Source: Aralia elata
Taxonomy: Eukaryota; Streptophyta; Magnoliopsida; Apiales; Araliaceae
Reading direction: 5' to 3'
DNA length: 64,000 nucleotides
NCBI GenBank assembly: GCA_034770075.1
Contig: CM068383.1
Span: 5,270,374-5,334,373, forward strand
Part shown: positions 24,636-36,850 of the stretch, in pieces
Numbering within the stretch: the first letter of the stretch is position 1
Layout of the letters: every line of letters starts with the position of its first letter
The notes under the pieces: generated by a model
Database searches by the model: none
Seen by the model: the letters and a program-made list of their open reading frames with translations, nothing else
Told to the model about the DNA's origin: nothing
Program-made: the position numbers and the translations under genes

Positions 24636-24647
24636 GCTCTGATACCA
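24636..24647 (-). promoter_or_regulatory. Primer-binding site, initiator tRNA-Met type
   Basis: On the minus strand TGGTATCAGAGC begins three bases after the 5' LTR. This is complementary to the 3' end of plant initiator tRNA-Met and is the usual primer of chromoviruses. Confidence 0.9.
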
Positions 24648-25843
24648 ACCTGTAACACCCCCAAATCCAGGTACCTTAACCCTCAGATTCGGTGCTCACG
24701 ATCAAACACATACATCATATAAACTGCCCATTAAATAAACATCATATAAGATAATCCTTAATAAAATGTTATATACATAAACGTATCCCAGGTCAACTAA
24801 CCTTTAATAACATAATAACAGCGGAATAATATAAATAAATTCATTACATAATTCATCACAATTAGAAAATAGATTATGAGTCGTCTATTCATGCATCTTG
24901 CCTTTGCCCTTGCTTGAAGATGGTTCCTCAGGCTTCTCATTCTTAGCTGAAATATTTTGTGCAAGGGTGAGCAAACAAATTGCCCACAAGTAGAAAAATA
25001 TACAATAAACAATATATGATTGAACAAATGCTTATTCATTGGAATCAATCAACTGATAATCAAAAGCTTGTGAATTCAATGGAATAATCGTCTATTAAAT
25101 GAAATCATCGATATTGAGTTCTACTGTAAATACTGAGGGTCTCAAGACCACGAACAGTGTCTTAGGTTTACAAGCATATATACTATAACCTTTATCAGCC
25201 TAATGGCTGTGGACTATCCATCTCGTACTCCAGGTGATCAGCCTTTTGTACTATATATTGTGCACAAACATATTATCGCTATTGCGTAGTTCGAAATTAT
25301 AGTTTCCGATAACATCTGCCCTTTATATAGGGTTGTTCATCTCAGCTTTGTCATAGGAATCCGCACCAAAGACAAATCAGTTTGGAATAACATTAGAAAG
25401 AATTCTAATCTTTTAGAACGTTCATCGACTATGTACTAGCCGAATCAAATGAGTTTGATAAACAATCAAAGATTTAATAACAACATCATCTCGAATAATT
25501 GCAATAAATATGCCATGATTCAATAACTTATATTTGAACGAGTATTATTCATCAAAGTAATGCTTTCAGAAAAGAATTAGAAAGCTTGCATGTTCATAGG
25601 AAACTCGCACAAATATGAAAGAACTGTACGGTTTAGGAAACTTTGCTTAATATTAAAGTATAAGCAAAAGTTAGAGAACTTGCCTTGCGTGTTCGCTACA
25701 AAGTTATGACATATGTTCTTCAAATATCCTACACAATATTATTAATAATAACATACCAATTAGTCACATATAAACTTCACATAAGAGTTTACAACTTTTA
25801 TTATAAGTCATATTTCAAGTTGTTCGCGTTTTATAATAACGCG

Positions 25844-28800
25844 TGTGACACCCCCAAATCCAGGTATCCAAACCTCGAATTCGGTGCTCACGATAATCGA
25901 CGACAAACATACTATCTAACTAAATGAGGAATAATAAACATACATTGTTTATCAAATGGAAATAAAGTCTTACAATTCTGGTCACAAGGTTCTTTAACCT
26001 TAACATAAAACGTACCCTTAATACAACAAAAGGTTCACCTAATCAAACAACATTCAATAATAACTAGTACATAGGCACTATCGGACATCTATTCCTGCAC
26101 CTTCCCTTTTCCTTTGTCTCCTCTAGACGTTTCTGCCTTAGCTGAAATAAAGATCATGATATAGCAAGGGTAAGCAACTAATTTGCTTAGCAAGTATATA
26201 CACAAGAGATATATCATGGTGGAAGGAAATTTTGCTTTCAATGTTCAACAACAGTATAAGGGTGTGAAGGAACATGAATTAGTAAACAACAGTTGAATAT
26301 CCGAATAATTGAATGACAATTACTGAGTGGTTTGAAATAACCAAGGACGTTTTCCAAGGTTCTCAGCATGTAAGCTGGACCTCTTAAAAAGTTTTGGTAA
26401 TCGAGGGGATCAGCCTCTCATACCCCGTGATTTATGCATAAACACTTAATAACCAGCATTGATATCATGCCTTAAACAAGTTTATCCTTTTCTCAGCCAA
26501 GAGTTCTTACCACAACAATTTAATAAGAACAGCTTTTAAAAGACCATTGTCTTAACCAATTTAGACATGCTGGATCTAGCTGATACAAATAGCATAGATC
26601 GATCTCATAAACAATTCATACTTGAAAGAACTTTAATTAAATTTACAGTTCAATCATAATAGGATAGGAATTCAATGGCACAATGTGCGAATCTCAATAA
26701 TCAGTATAGATGTGAATAATCGACAATAATTATTCACTAACATGCTTCGAAAATAATAACTCGAGTTTGAGTTAGGGAACTTGCAATAATGTAAGAAGTT
26801 TAGGGTTAGGAACTTGCCTGTTTGCTCAGCTACAAATAATTCTAGCTTTAACTAATTGGCCTTGAAGAACCTAACATTGATAATGTTGAGCTATCAATTA
26901 GTACTGCGTAGTTGTATATCGATACGCCTACTTATGCTATTTATTTAACAATTAAGCAATTCACATAGCACACATAAGTTAATAAACTATCATAAATCCT
27001 ATAAGACACTTTAATGGATCTCTAGGTTGATGGTTTAATTAATTAACCATGTTTCCCTTAAGTGATAATCACTTATTAACCTTTAAGCAATTTATTATAA
27101 TTGTTAAATTAATTAACATTACTCTTTCTTAAGTAGTATTCATTTATTAAACCCTTAAGCAATTTATTATGATTGTTTAATTAAAGGGGTTATTAAGCTC
27201 TCTCTATTTTATTGACTCTATCTTCAATTAATTACTATTAAATAGTAATTAATTAATTATCTTTAGTTATTATTATTAATAGTACTTAATAACTAATTAT
27301 ATTCACTTATTATTTAATTATTAATTAAATAATAATCAAATTATAAATTTTAATTGTCTTTAATTATTATTTAAGATTAAATAATAATTAATTAGGTTTG
27401 TTTATTATTTAAAGTTAATCAAATAATTAATTAGTGCGTAACGATTATCTTTAGTTATTATTTAATAATAAATAATAGATAATTAGATTTATTTATTATT
27501 TAAAATTAATTAAATAATAAATAATTAATTAGTAAATATGAATTATCTTTAGTTATTAATAAATAATAACTAATTAGATTTATTTATTATTTAAGGTTAA
27601 TCAAGTAATAAATAATTACTTAGTGAATAAGAATTATCTTTAGTTATTATTTAATAAATGATAACTAATTAGGTTTATTTATTATTTAAAGTTAATCAAA
27701 TAATAAATAATTAATTAGTGAGTAATAATTATCTTTAGTTATTATTTAATAATAACTAATTAGGTTTATTTATTATTTAATGTTAATCAAATAATAAATA
27801 ACTAATAAGTGAGTACTAATTATCTTTAGTTATTATTTAATAATAACTAATTAGGTTTATTTATTATTTAATGTTAATCAAATAATAAATAACTAATAAG
27901 TGAGTACTAATTATCTTTAGTTATTATTTAATAATAAATAATAACTAATTAGGTTTATTTATTATTTAATGTTAATCAAATAATAAATAACTAATAAGTG
28001 AGTACTAATTATCTTTAGTTATTATTTAATAATAAATAATAACTAATTAGGTTTATTTATATTTTAAAGTTAATCAAATCATAAATAATTAATTTACAAT
28101 TCTTAATTATCCTTAATCATTATTTAATAATAATTAATCAATTACTTAACTTTATTTATTATTTAAACATAATTAAATAACAAATAGTTAATTTTTTTTT
28201 TCTAATTTTCGTTCTTGATTTCCAGATTTGGGGTCTTTCACCAAAACCTTCATAAAACGAAATCTACAACTTCGATTTACGATCCGTCGATTTTGTTGGA
28301 TTCGTATCTTCCTGAACTACACTTTTCATTTATCAAACATCAAATTTGGTTATGTCTAGGTCTCGGAAAACAGGCTCAAAGTCAGGGGTCAGCAAGATTG
28401 TTCAACAGTTGGCATGCTTTGGTAATAAATTCATGGTTTGCTCATTTTTCAACATATTTGAGTGATTCAAAAGGGATTTTGTCCCTAACCTATGGATCTA
28501 GCATATCAAGAAAGAAAATCACAATATCCCTTTATAAATTTCAAAATGACAAGCATATAACAACCTTTTTCAAACAAAATTTCCGGAAATCTCCTTTACT
28601 TCCTTTCTTCTAAATTTTTCCAACATAAACTCACACATATGAACAAGCAAAACATTATATATTCAAGATCTAACCTTATCATAAGGTTCTAGCCATCAAG
28701 AACATAAAACTTTAAGGATCTATGTCCAAACACATTAAAATAGCTTAAAGTTTGGAGTTATACCTTTTTGATTTCTTCTTCTTCTTTTCCTTCCCAAAAT

Positions 28801-29508
28801 AGGTTGTGAATGGGGATGGCCTAAATAATCAAGACCTTCTTCTTTCTCCCACAAGATTTGTTCTTGCTTTTTCTTCAAACTCTCTCTCTAACACTCTCTC
28901 TATACTTGATAATGAACCAACCTCACTATCATTGGTGAGGGGTCCTATTTATAGGAAAGTAGAGATCGTGGGCAAAATAGTCATTAACCATGACTAGGCA
29001 AGGGCAATTTAGTCAATTCATCAATAATAGGAAGCTTCCTAGCAACTTCCTCAAGGGTATTTTAAATATTACCCAACTTCTTTTAAGGTTAAAATAGTCT
29101 TTTCGCAAAATATTAATTATCCATTAGTTATTAACCATTCTTCATTGGTTATTAGACATTGGTTATTATCTTGTCATAATTACATTGTTTAAACACAATG
29201 GTTATTATCCCGCCATAATTACATTGGTTATTAACCACTTGGATATACAATGGTTATTGCCCCTTGATAATTACCTTGGTTATTAACCACTCTTGGCCAT
29301 TTTAGTCATTACACACCAATTCCTACACTTGACTCACATATGGTTATTTCTTAGCCATAGTTATATCATACCTGCCAACACAAGTATAGACATAGCTTAT
29401 ACATCTCCCACCAATTAACCCAAGTTGGTTTAAATAGAACACAACGTTAACTCATTAAATTAAATTAGATTTAATTAATAAGGATGTTCAAAATTCACGG
29501 GCATTACA
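25844..29508 (-). mobile_element. Solo LTR of a second Tekay-like family, 3665 bp
   Basis: Opens TGTGACACCCCCAAATCC and closes CACGGGCATTACA. Flanks are ACGCG (25839-25843) and ATGCG (29509-29513), a 5-bp duplication with one C/T difference. The sister LTR shows the uninterrupted site near 16900. After the first ~70 bases the sequence differs from the host LTR, so this is a different family. Its length is almost the same as the solo LTR at 6675-11164 with its hAT removed. The middle is filled by a tandem array. Confidence 0.82.
27235..28110. repeat. AT-rich tandem array, unit 91-98 bp, within the solo LTR
   Basis: The motif ATTATCTTTAGTTATTATTTAAT recurs with later unit starts at about 27623, 27720, 27811, 27902 and 28000. 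Spacings are therefore about 97, 91, 91 and 98 bp. Each unit also carries TAACTAATTAGGTTTATTTA and GTTAATCAAATAATAAATAA. The 27811 and 27902 units are nearly identical, and earlier units are more diverged. Unit length changes come from gain or loss of TAA-type steps. Confidence 0.85.
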
Positions 29509-32330
29509 ATGCGACCAATCTTCAAAAATGTCTCTCGGCATTCGAAAATGATACGACCCGCTTATCGCCCCCTTATAATATTTTACTTCAAAATATATCA
29601 TTGCTCAAAATCCATTTCAATCCAAGTTATAAAATTCATTTTCGCAGTTTTTCTTTAACAAAACATTGTTCTTGTTTTTATCATATCTCCTTTGTTACTC
29701 ATTCGTTTTCGTTCATTCTTACGTCAAATTAAAGCTTATCCAGTGTACTTTAACACTAGCTAGGCCCTGGTTCCAGCCCCTTCTTCAATAAAAACAGATT
29801 TTCATTTTTTTCAAGCAAGGTCAGATTGCTACAAAAACCTGGCTAGCTTTACCCTCACTCGCTAAAACAGTCATAACTAATTCGATTCAAAAGCTTTTTG
29901 AGCGATTCTTACGCCCACGCGAAGCTAACTTCCGGGGCTACAACTTTCATTTTTACACCACTTTCAAATTCTAAACACACAAGACCAGAAAATTCGTACA
30001 AGAAGCATGCCAGAATCTGTCCATTTCTACGTTTTAGCTTTATCCCATCTCGCTAAAAAAATCATAACTAATTCGTTTTAAGCTCGTTTCAGTTCATTCC
30101 AACTGGGTTGTCTTTGTATCTCAGAGAAGTATAACATATAATCTTCAAACTAACTTTTTAAACGTAACAACACAACCATAATAACCTCTAAACAGTCCAA
30201 AACGTCCAAAATCAGTTCATAGGTCCATTTCTTTCTCCTTTACGCATATGATCGGATTTGTTTGCTTTTGATTCCACTTGTAAGTTGTTACCAATTTGTT
30301 TAACACTTGAACTAACTTATATGAATTCTTTAACAACTCATGCAACCAAAATAACAACTAACCATGAAAATCTAAGAAATGGAGGTTTAAAGCTTTAGAG
30401 TTAATTCATTACCTCTTGGCTCCTCTTTTGCTTGGCTAGAGAGTGTAAAATGCTTGCTTAAACTCCTTCTTGCTTCTCCTTGATCTTTTGGACAGTTTGC
30501 ATTAAGTTCATCAAAGACCCATTTCACTCTCTCTCTAGAAAATTTGAGTTTTAATGGAGTTTTTGAAGATTAATGGAGGTTAAGGATGAAATGGAGGATG
30601 GAGTGTGTTTTAGTTTAGCTAAAGAGCTTCAATCTTCTTTTCAAATAACAACTGAACTCCCTTCGTTCACCTCTCGATAGTTTTCTCCGGCGACCTTCTC
30701 TCTCTCTCTCTCTCTACTGTTAGTATGCAAACTGAGCTTAGCCAAGGAAATGAAAATGCAGAATGAGAGTAGGAGAGTTACATTTAGTTAAACTGTTGGG
30801 AGATGAAAGGTTGGAGAAGTTGAGTCGTTGGCGACGTTTGGCTTGCCTGCAAGTCTCTTCCTCTCACCTTCCTTGTTAGTCCAATATTGCAAGGTAAATT
30901 CTAATTGGTTAACAAGTGTCATGCTTAATTCTAATTGGTGATGTTTGGTTGCCTGCAAGCCTCTTCCTCTCTCCTTCCTTATTGGTCCAAATATTACAAA
31001 GCTAAATTCTAATTGGTTAACAATTGCATGAGCAATTTTATTCCCTGCAAGTTCCATTCTCTCTCTTCTCTAATTGGTTAATCAAATGTCATGCATGATT
31101 TTAATGAATAAAAAAAAATACACACCCACTTGCATTTCCTTGCATTTTCGTAGCTTTTATTTGTTCCTAAATATTAAAAATTCATAACCCATTTATTAAC
31201 TATTAAACCAATTTTTTTTTAAACATTACAAATTGGATTTTAAATTGGGTTTATTAAGGAATTAAATAAAACATTTAATTCCCACATATATTTGGTCAAC
31301 ACATAAACACCAAATAAATTATTACAAAATTAATAATACTCATTAAAATATTTATTTAATAAATATTAATAACTATATTACGAAATTTAACTCGGGTTAC
31401 AATCGTTACATAGGACATTTGAAAGACAATTTAAAGTATTATTTAAAGAACGCATCAGACAAGTTTTCTAACTTACACAAACTTTATATTGTGCAAGTTT
31501 CTAATATCATTTTACTATGTTCTCATGAATGATATATGATGTATTGAAACTTTAATTTATGCAATACTTATGTTGTGTGAATTTTAAACTTATGCAAATC
31601 TTTTATTTGTACAAGTTATTCGAGCCATGTTAAACTGTGAAATTCTATGTCTAGTTATAGAATTTTATTTGTTATATGAAATTCATCTTATTATGTGAAA
31701 TGTTTTATAAAAGAGAGTTAGTTGCCATTTAATTCGGCTTAACTCGATTTGTTGAACTATTCCAGTCGGAATATTTATTGGTGAAATATGAATTGTAATA
31801 ATTCTTGAATCGTGATAAGTTAGTAGTGCCAAGTCAAATAATTTGGGCAAACATTAGAATGTATTGCACCCCGTGCAATAATGTATTCCTGTTTATTCAA
31901 GCTGCTTCATAACTATTGTTCAGTTATCGAAGTTTTCAAAGAACGAATATCTGATTCTTGATTTTGTTGTTTATTCAACTGCTATAACTTGTTGAACAAT
32001 TAAATGCCCACCCTTGCTTTAAATAAAATATTTTTAGCAAAGTTAAAACGAAACGTGGAATCCGGTGAAGATTAACGAAAGAACCAAGTATTTGATTAAA
32101 AGATTACATATTAAATTATATGTATTTGTTGTGACGGATATAAGTCACAAATGTATTGTTGTAATAGATAAATAATGTAATACTCATTATTTATACGTTA
32201 TGGGTGTAGAAGGATATATGATGTAATAATATTGTAATTACATTCGTGTTGTTAAGATTATATTGAATGGGTAGTACTATGACGTACCGGACCCGAATTT
32301 AAAGGAAGACCCGAATTTGGGAGCGTTACA

Positions 32331-35096
32331 GCCATGTTCTTTCCTGCTGAGTAAACCTATCCAATGCTGAGAGGTTAATGCCGATACATCTTGAAATGGC
32401 AGCACAGATCCACGTGTTACCTCAATTCTTATTGTTAGGTATCTGTATCTCCTATAAAAATAATGTTAGCACTATTATTGATAAATCCAACACATAATTT
32501 GTAAGGTCCTTTAGGATTCTGTCTCAACATTGAGAGGTAAAGCCAATTTTTGAGCACGAGGATCATAAGTGTAGAAGTAGATTTATATTCCAGTATCAAT
32601 AATAACATGCAAGAAGTTGGCCCATGTTTTTATATTTATTTAAGTTGTCTCGAAATTGTTAACAACAGTTGTAGTTGGTGGAATTCTCAAATGTCTATTT
32701 TTCCATCCGAAATTAGCCTACGTGACTGATTTGAACTTCCTGCATAGCTTTTTCTTGATTAAACAGAGTTGTATCCTATAAGTTCACTACTTAGCTGGAA
32801 TAAGGTGCTAAAAGTTTGAAACAACTTTAATATGTCATGTAATCACATATAAAATACTCCACTGCACTACAATGCGTAATAGCTTAGTATTTTAAATCTA
32901 CTACTCACTAATTAACCCATATAGGAATATAAAATACTAAAGTATACCACCAAAAAAACATTTGATTTAATTTAATTTCTCTTATATTTTTTGCCACCTT
33001 ATCATTCCCATGTTTTGTTAGCTCTTATATTTTATTTCTACTTTTAGGCTTTAAAAAACTTGTTGAATTGAGTTGAGTTGAGATTATGAAGTTGAAATTG
33101 AGTTTGAAATCCTCAATTGCTATATGGCAGCATTATATACAGCTTGAGGACTACTACTAGTAAGATTTTTATGAATTTCCAATGCACTTTTGCTCATTTT
33201 ATTACATCTTTTGCCTGAACTAATGATTATTAGTTATTTCTTTGTGTAGTGTCAACAGGAGACTGATTTTTGGATATATCTGTTGGATATATCTTTCTTG
33301 GTTTAGTTGAGAGACTAATTTTGCATCTTCTGGTGATACTGAAACTCTTGCACAATTTATTCTTTCCATATGTCACATCTTCAACAGTGTTGTCTTAAGT
33401 TGTTGATTGCCTATTGCATATATCAATGAGCAATAATGCATATGCTCATTATTCATATCAGATGGCGTCACAAATTCTCTGGAGCACTGGAATACTTTCT
33501 GAAACTATTCCCGCGAGAACTAACACTTACTTTGCTATTATTGCTGTTAAAATATGTTGTTATATTGGGTCCTTCTAATTATATCTCCGATATTGTGTGC
33601 ATCAAATATGAATCAGATGAGGATTTTTAAAGAAATGTTGACTTATGAGTTTGATTTGCATTTATCTTTAAGACAGTAGGTTCTGTTGTAGTGTTATTAT
33701 ACTGCATTCATATTTGACTTCTGTGGTTAGTACAGTCCTCACGAGAAAAAAGGGATATCTGTATTGTCACATTTATTATTGTGCTTGATAAACATTGAAT
33801 TATGCAACATAGACTTGAATCTTAACAAGTCTGACTTGCCTATGTGGGACAACAGTACAGTCACGATGAGTTTGTGGGACTTCTAATATCAACATTAGGC
33901 GATGAAGTACCCTTTTTTGCAACAACTTGGGCCTCCCGTGCACGCATGTGTGGGGTGCATTCTTTGGTATTTGTGGGTTTATTTGAGGGGTGCTGCATCA
34001 TATAGATTCATAATAAATGTTAGGCCTAGTTATGTGGTTGAGTTCTTGAATAGTTGGCTCCTAGGGAGCAAATTATAGTAATAAGGTGGTATTTGGTTGC
34101 TAAATGGTGATCATAAAACGTTTCAGATACAGGGATCGGTTTCGTGCAGCATTGCCAGCTTCACGTCGAGCAAGTGCCGACTTCACTCACCTTGTGTTTA
34201 CTGCAGTAGCATACTAGCATTCTACTTGTGTGCAAAGAGACACAAGGTATGCCAATTCATGATTCTCTAACTATTTCGTAGTCCTTTTGAATGTGCAAGT
34301 CCGCACTTGTTTGTATATTGAGAGTACACAATGGGAAAATTGACATATTGATTGTATCAGTTCTATTTCCAGATATTACTGTCAGTTGGCTTCTAATCAT
34401 TTATCCATTATTTCATCAGTTGTTAGAATCTGAATTTTCTAGTGTAAGAAATGTCTCTTTTTGTAGAACTACTTAAGGTTATTAACTCCACTTTCTAGGT
34501 TTATTCTTAGCACCTTAATGAACCAATTTGGAAACTATATATATTTCAGGTCTCTGCCTCAATGAAGAATCTCTGCTATGACAAGTTTGGAATCAAAGGA
34601 GATGAGCTGATGATCACGACATATAGATTAGATGATACGTTTATGTATTTATTTTTTTGAGTATTACAATGAAGAAGTTATGTATACTTTTACGAGATTA
34701 CGCGTGGTTTTGTACGTACTTATGACTTGTTATATATATTTGGTTGTTGATGGTATATATTGGTGAAAAAATATTGTGGTTTGTTATTAATAGGTATCAT
34801 GATTATAAATAAAAAACAGATGGTTTTGGAAAATTATAAAAAAATTATTTATTTATATTTAACAAGTTCATTCTCAACGAACATAAGTCATAGTCGACGG
34901 ACTGTCCGTCGCTATTTACTCATTACCAATGGACACTCTGTCGCCAATAACCTCGTCGCCTATGAGATTAATATCGACGGAGGTTGGCGGCAACTGGGCC
35001 GACGACACATGCCGTCTAGAATGACCTCATTGTCAACGGACAATGGGTCATTCCCGACCGACATGTCCGTCGACTATGAATCTATTTCTTGTAGTG
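32331..35096. other. CACTA right arm and interior, no intact gene
   Basis: About 2.8 kb resumes the CACTA element after the Tekay LTR. Short open stretches around 33436-33630 and 34291-34476 match nothing recognised. Some possible exon-like pieces flanked by AG/GT exist near 34120-34250 and 34550-34620, but no transposase motif is readable. The last ~240 bp are the subterminal repeat zone, with many CGACGGAC/GTCCGTCG motifs in both orientations. Confidence 0.5.
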
Positions 35097-36450
35097 AATT
35101 TCCACAAAAATGATCGAGTTAATTTGCAAAATATTGAGAAAATGAAAGAAGTTGTTGTTCATAAAATGGAGAATTGAGTTGTTGATGAAGATGACAAGTC
35201 CAAAATTTCAGATATGCTTTCAATACACACTTTAAAAGAAATAAGTTTTTGGTTGATAGTTTGGAGATTGAGAAAAAGTAACTTGTTTTTTCATGAATTC
35301 GCAAAGAAGCACGATAAAGATATTATGTGTGTCAAAATTAATGATTCGCGAATGGGAGTGACAATTTCATTAAATACATGGAATGAAATAATGAAGAGAA
35401 ATACTTTGATCAATGGGAGCTCCAAAAAAGAGAGAATGAAAAGCAACTGAGAGAAATTAAAGAATCATAGTAGATTTAAAAAGTTAGAAACTAAAATCCA
35501 TAACAAGTGGCAAGTCCAAGCATGTGTGCAGAATGTGGAGGCATAAAAGTGGAGAATAGAAATAAATTTCTCACGACCATTGAAATTGTAAAAATGATTG
35601 AAGTTTTTCAATGTGTTGAATACTCTTACATGTCTAGAAAATTTAGAATTAGGACAAAGTTCGTGCCTCGCAATCTGTTGAGACAAGTGACAATTATAAC
35701 AAATTAAGTTCGTTCCTCACAATCCGGGTGATCAGCTGACAACTGACAAAGATATCTGAAAGTATACAGGAATTAAGTTGATTTTTTTTCTTGTACGAAA
35801 AGAAGTTTAAAATGAGTTTTGTAGATGGAAGTTTCATGAGTCGTTTAGATCAGTTTATGTACATGAGACCTGTATATCTTGGTAAATTTAATTATTTGGT
35901 CAAATGATAATGTATATCAAGTCATAGAGTGTGTCCTTGAAGTAGTGTGTTTAGTGCCCGTTTTGCGGAATCTGCAGTGAAATAAAATACTATTAGATGT
36001 AGAATTTTTGACAAAAATAGTTTTATAAGAAAGTTAAAATAGTGTTTTTTTACATAATTGTAAAAATAATTTTTATACTTTGTACTTTTGTCAAAATTGA
36101 TGGAGTTAAAAATTCAAATTTTGTGCTTCAACCGAAAAGTACTTTTAAAACCAGATATCTTGGCTACGATTTAAAAGTATTTTTACAGGGTTACCAAATA
36201 CTAAAAAACTTTCATATTTAATTTAAGAATACTTTAAAATTTAATCCACCCAAAAACTTTCCCAAACTGTTGTTAGTCTTGTAACTGAATCATTTATTAT
36301 ATATTAATTCTTCAAATATACCCAATTCATCTCACTTTGATATCATCTCCTATAAAACTGAGAAAAGTCACCCTCATAAGCTCTAGTTAGTCACTTGAAC
36401 GCCGCCTCCTTTTTGCTACTACTTGCAACTTTGCAAGGTGAAGGAAATTT

Positions 36451-36594
36451 ATGGAGTCTTTTCACCTTTCATTAATTCCACCCGAGAAGAAGACATATAT
36501 GTACAGCCTAAGCGACTACGAATTTCTTCTGTTTCTAATTCTTATCCCTTTAACTACTTTCTCCCCACAAAGTTGGGAAGTAATCCAATTGTAG
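36451..36594 (+). CDS. Candidate 47-aa ORF with one hydrophobic helix
   Basis: An ATG at 36451 opens 47 codons starting MESFHLSLIPPEKK, with a hydrophobic stretch FLLFLILIPL near residues 29-38, and ending in TAG. A TATAAAA lies about 100 bp upstream (36351). No homologue was recognised. A frame this short can arise by chance, so this is only a candidate small protein or first exon. Confidence 0.18.
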   Translation: MESFHLSLIPPEKKTYMYSLSDYEFLLFLILIPLTTFSPQSWEVIQL

Positions 36595-36745
36595 TTAATG
36601 ACAAAAGTTTTATACGACAGCACTGATCAGATCGACGAAGTTGTCAAGAACATAACATTAATTTCATCAAAGCCTTGATCTTAGCTTAATTTAAAATATT
36701 CTTAACATTTGTTAGAAATTTAATATTAGTGGCACGATATATAAT

Positions 36746-36850
36746 ACTCAATCTATTTAAAATATAAGTAATGATATTATGTATTTCAAACTTTGAAACA
36801 GACTAACTAAAAAAGAAAAAAATAAACCTAAATTTGGAACGAGTAATATT
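36746..36850. mobile_element. Possible short Stowaway-like MITE
   Basis: The left edge TACTCAATCTATTTAAAAT and the reverse complement of the right edge TACTCGTTCCAAATTT are loosely inverted and flanked by TA-containing sequence. Similarity is weak. Confidence 0.3.

Larger units (their letters stand above)
14305..31410 (-). mobile_element. Complete Tekay/Del-type Ty3/gypsy chromovirus (defective)
   Basis: Both LTRs are present and flanked by a perfect 5-bp duplication, TAGGA (14300-14304 and 31411-31415). Reading on the minus strand, the order is 5' LTR (24651-31410), primer-binding site, extra ORF, gag-protease, RT, RNase H, integrase, chromodomain remnant, polypurine tract and 3' LTR (14305-18804). 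With both nested insertions removed it is about 12.0 kb with LTRs of about 3.09 kb, typical of Tekay/Del. About eight differences were counted in the first ~1.1 kb of LTR alignment, so it inserted recently. Even so, pol carries several stops and frameshifts, so it cannot move without help. Confidence 0.92.
24651..31410 (-). repeat. 5' LTR of the Tekay element, split by a solo LTR
   Basis: Begins TGTAACACCCCCAAATCC and ends CGTTACA. It has about 3090 bp of its own sequence in two pieces, 24651-25843 and 29514-31410. Alignment with the 3' LTR shows only scattered substitutions. The break at 25844-29508 is explained by the nested solo LTR. Confidence 0.92.
11820..32330 (+). mobile_element. 5'-truncated Tekay-type chromovirus: 3' UTR, polypurine tract and 3' LTR
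   Basis: The LTR begins TGTGACGACCTGAGAAAT at 11904 and ends GGGAGCGTTACA at 32330. It is split at 14305-31410 by the complete Tekay element. Without that insertion it is about 3.3 kb. Immediately upstream, CCTTATAAGGGGAGAAGAA is a polypurine tract. The 3' UTR before it shares GATTCTGAGGA and CCTTATAAGG with the complete Tekay element's own 3' UTR, so this is a 3' LTR and not a solo LTR. The internal coding region and 5' LTR are missing. Flanks AAGAA and GCCAT do not match, as expected for a truncated copy. The left limit (about 11820) is approximate. Confidence 0.75.
6183..35096. mobile_element. CACTA (En/Spm-type) DNA transposon, heavily nested
   Basis: The left end at 6183 reads CACTACAAGAAACTGG. 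The reverse complement of the right end at 35096 reads CACTACAAGAAATAGA. Both are flanked by the 3-bp duplication AAT (6180-6182 and 35097-35099), as CACTA transposases make. Subterminal regions at both ends hold repeated GTCCGTCG/CGACGGAC motifs (about 6290-6530 and 34890-35080), the usual transposase-binding zones. Only about 3.9 kb of the 28.9 kb is CACTA sequence: 6183-6674, 11165 to about 11820, and 32331-35096. The rest is later LTR elements. No TNPD or TNPA reading frame survives, so the copy is non-autonomous. Confidence 0.88.

Noticed and set aside
27235..28110. The AT-rich array as a replication origin or matrix-attachment region
   Set aside because: AT-richness alone does not support either function, and the array lies inside a solo LTR.
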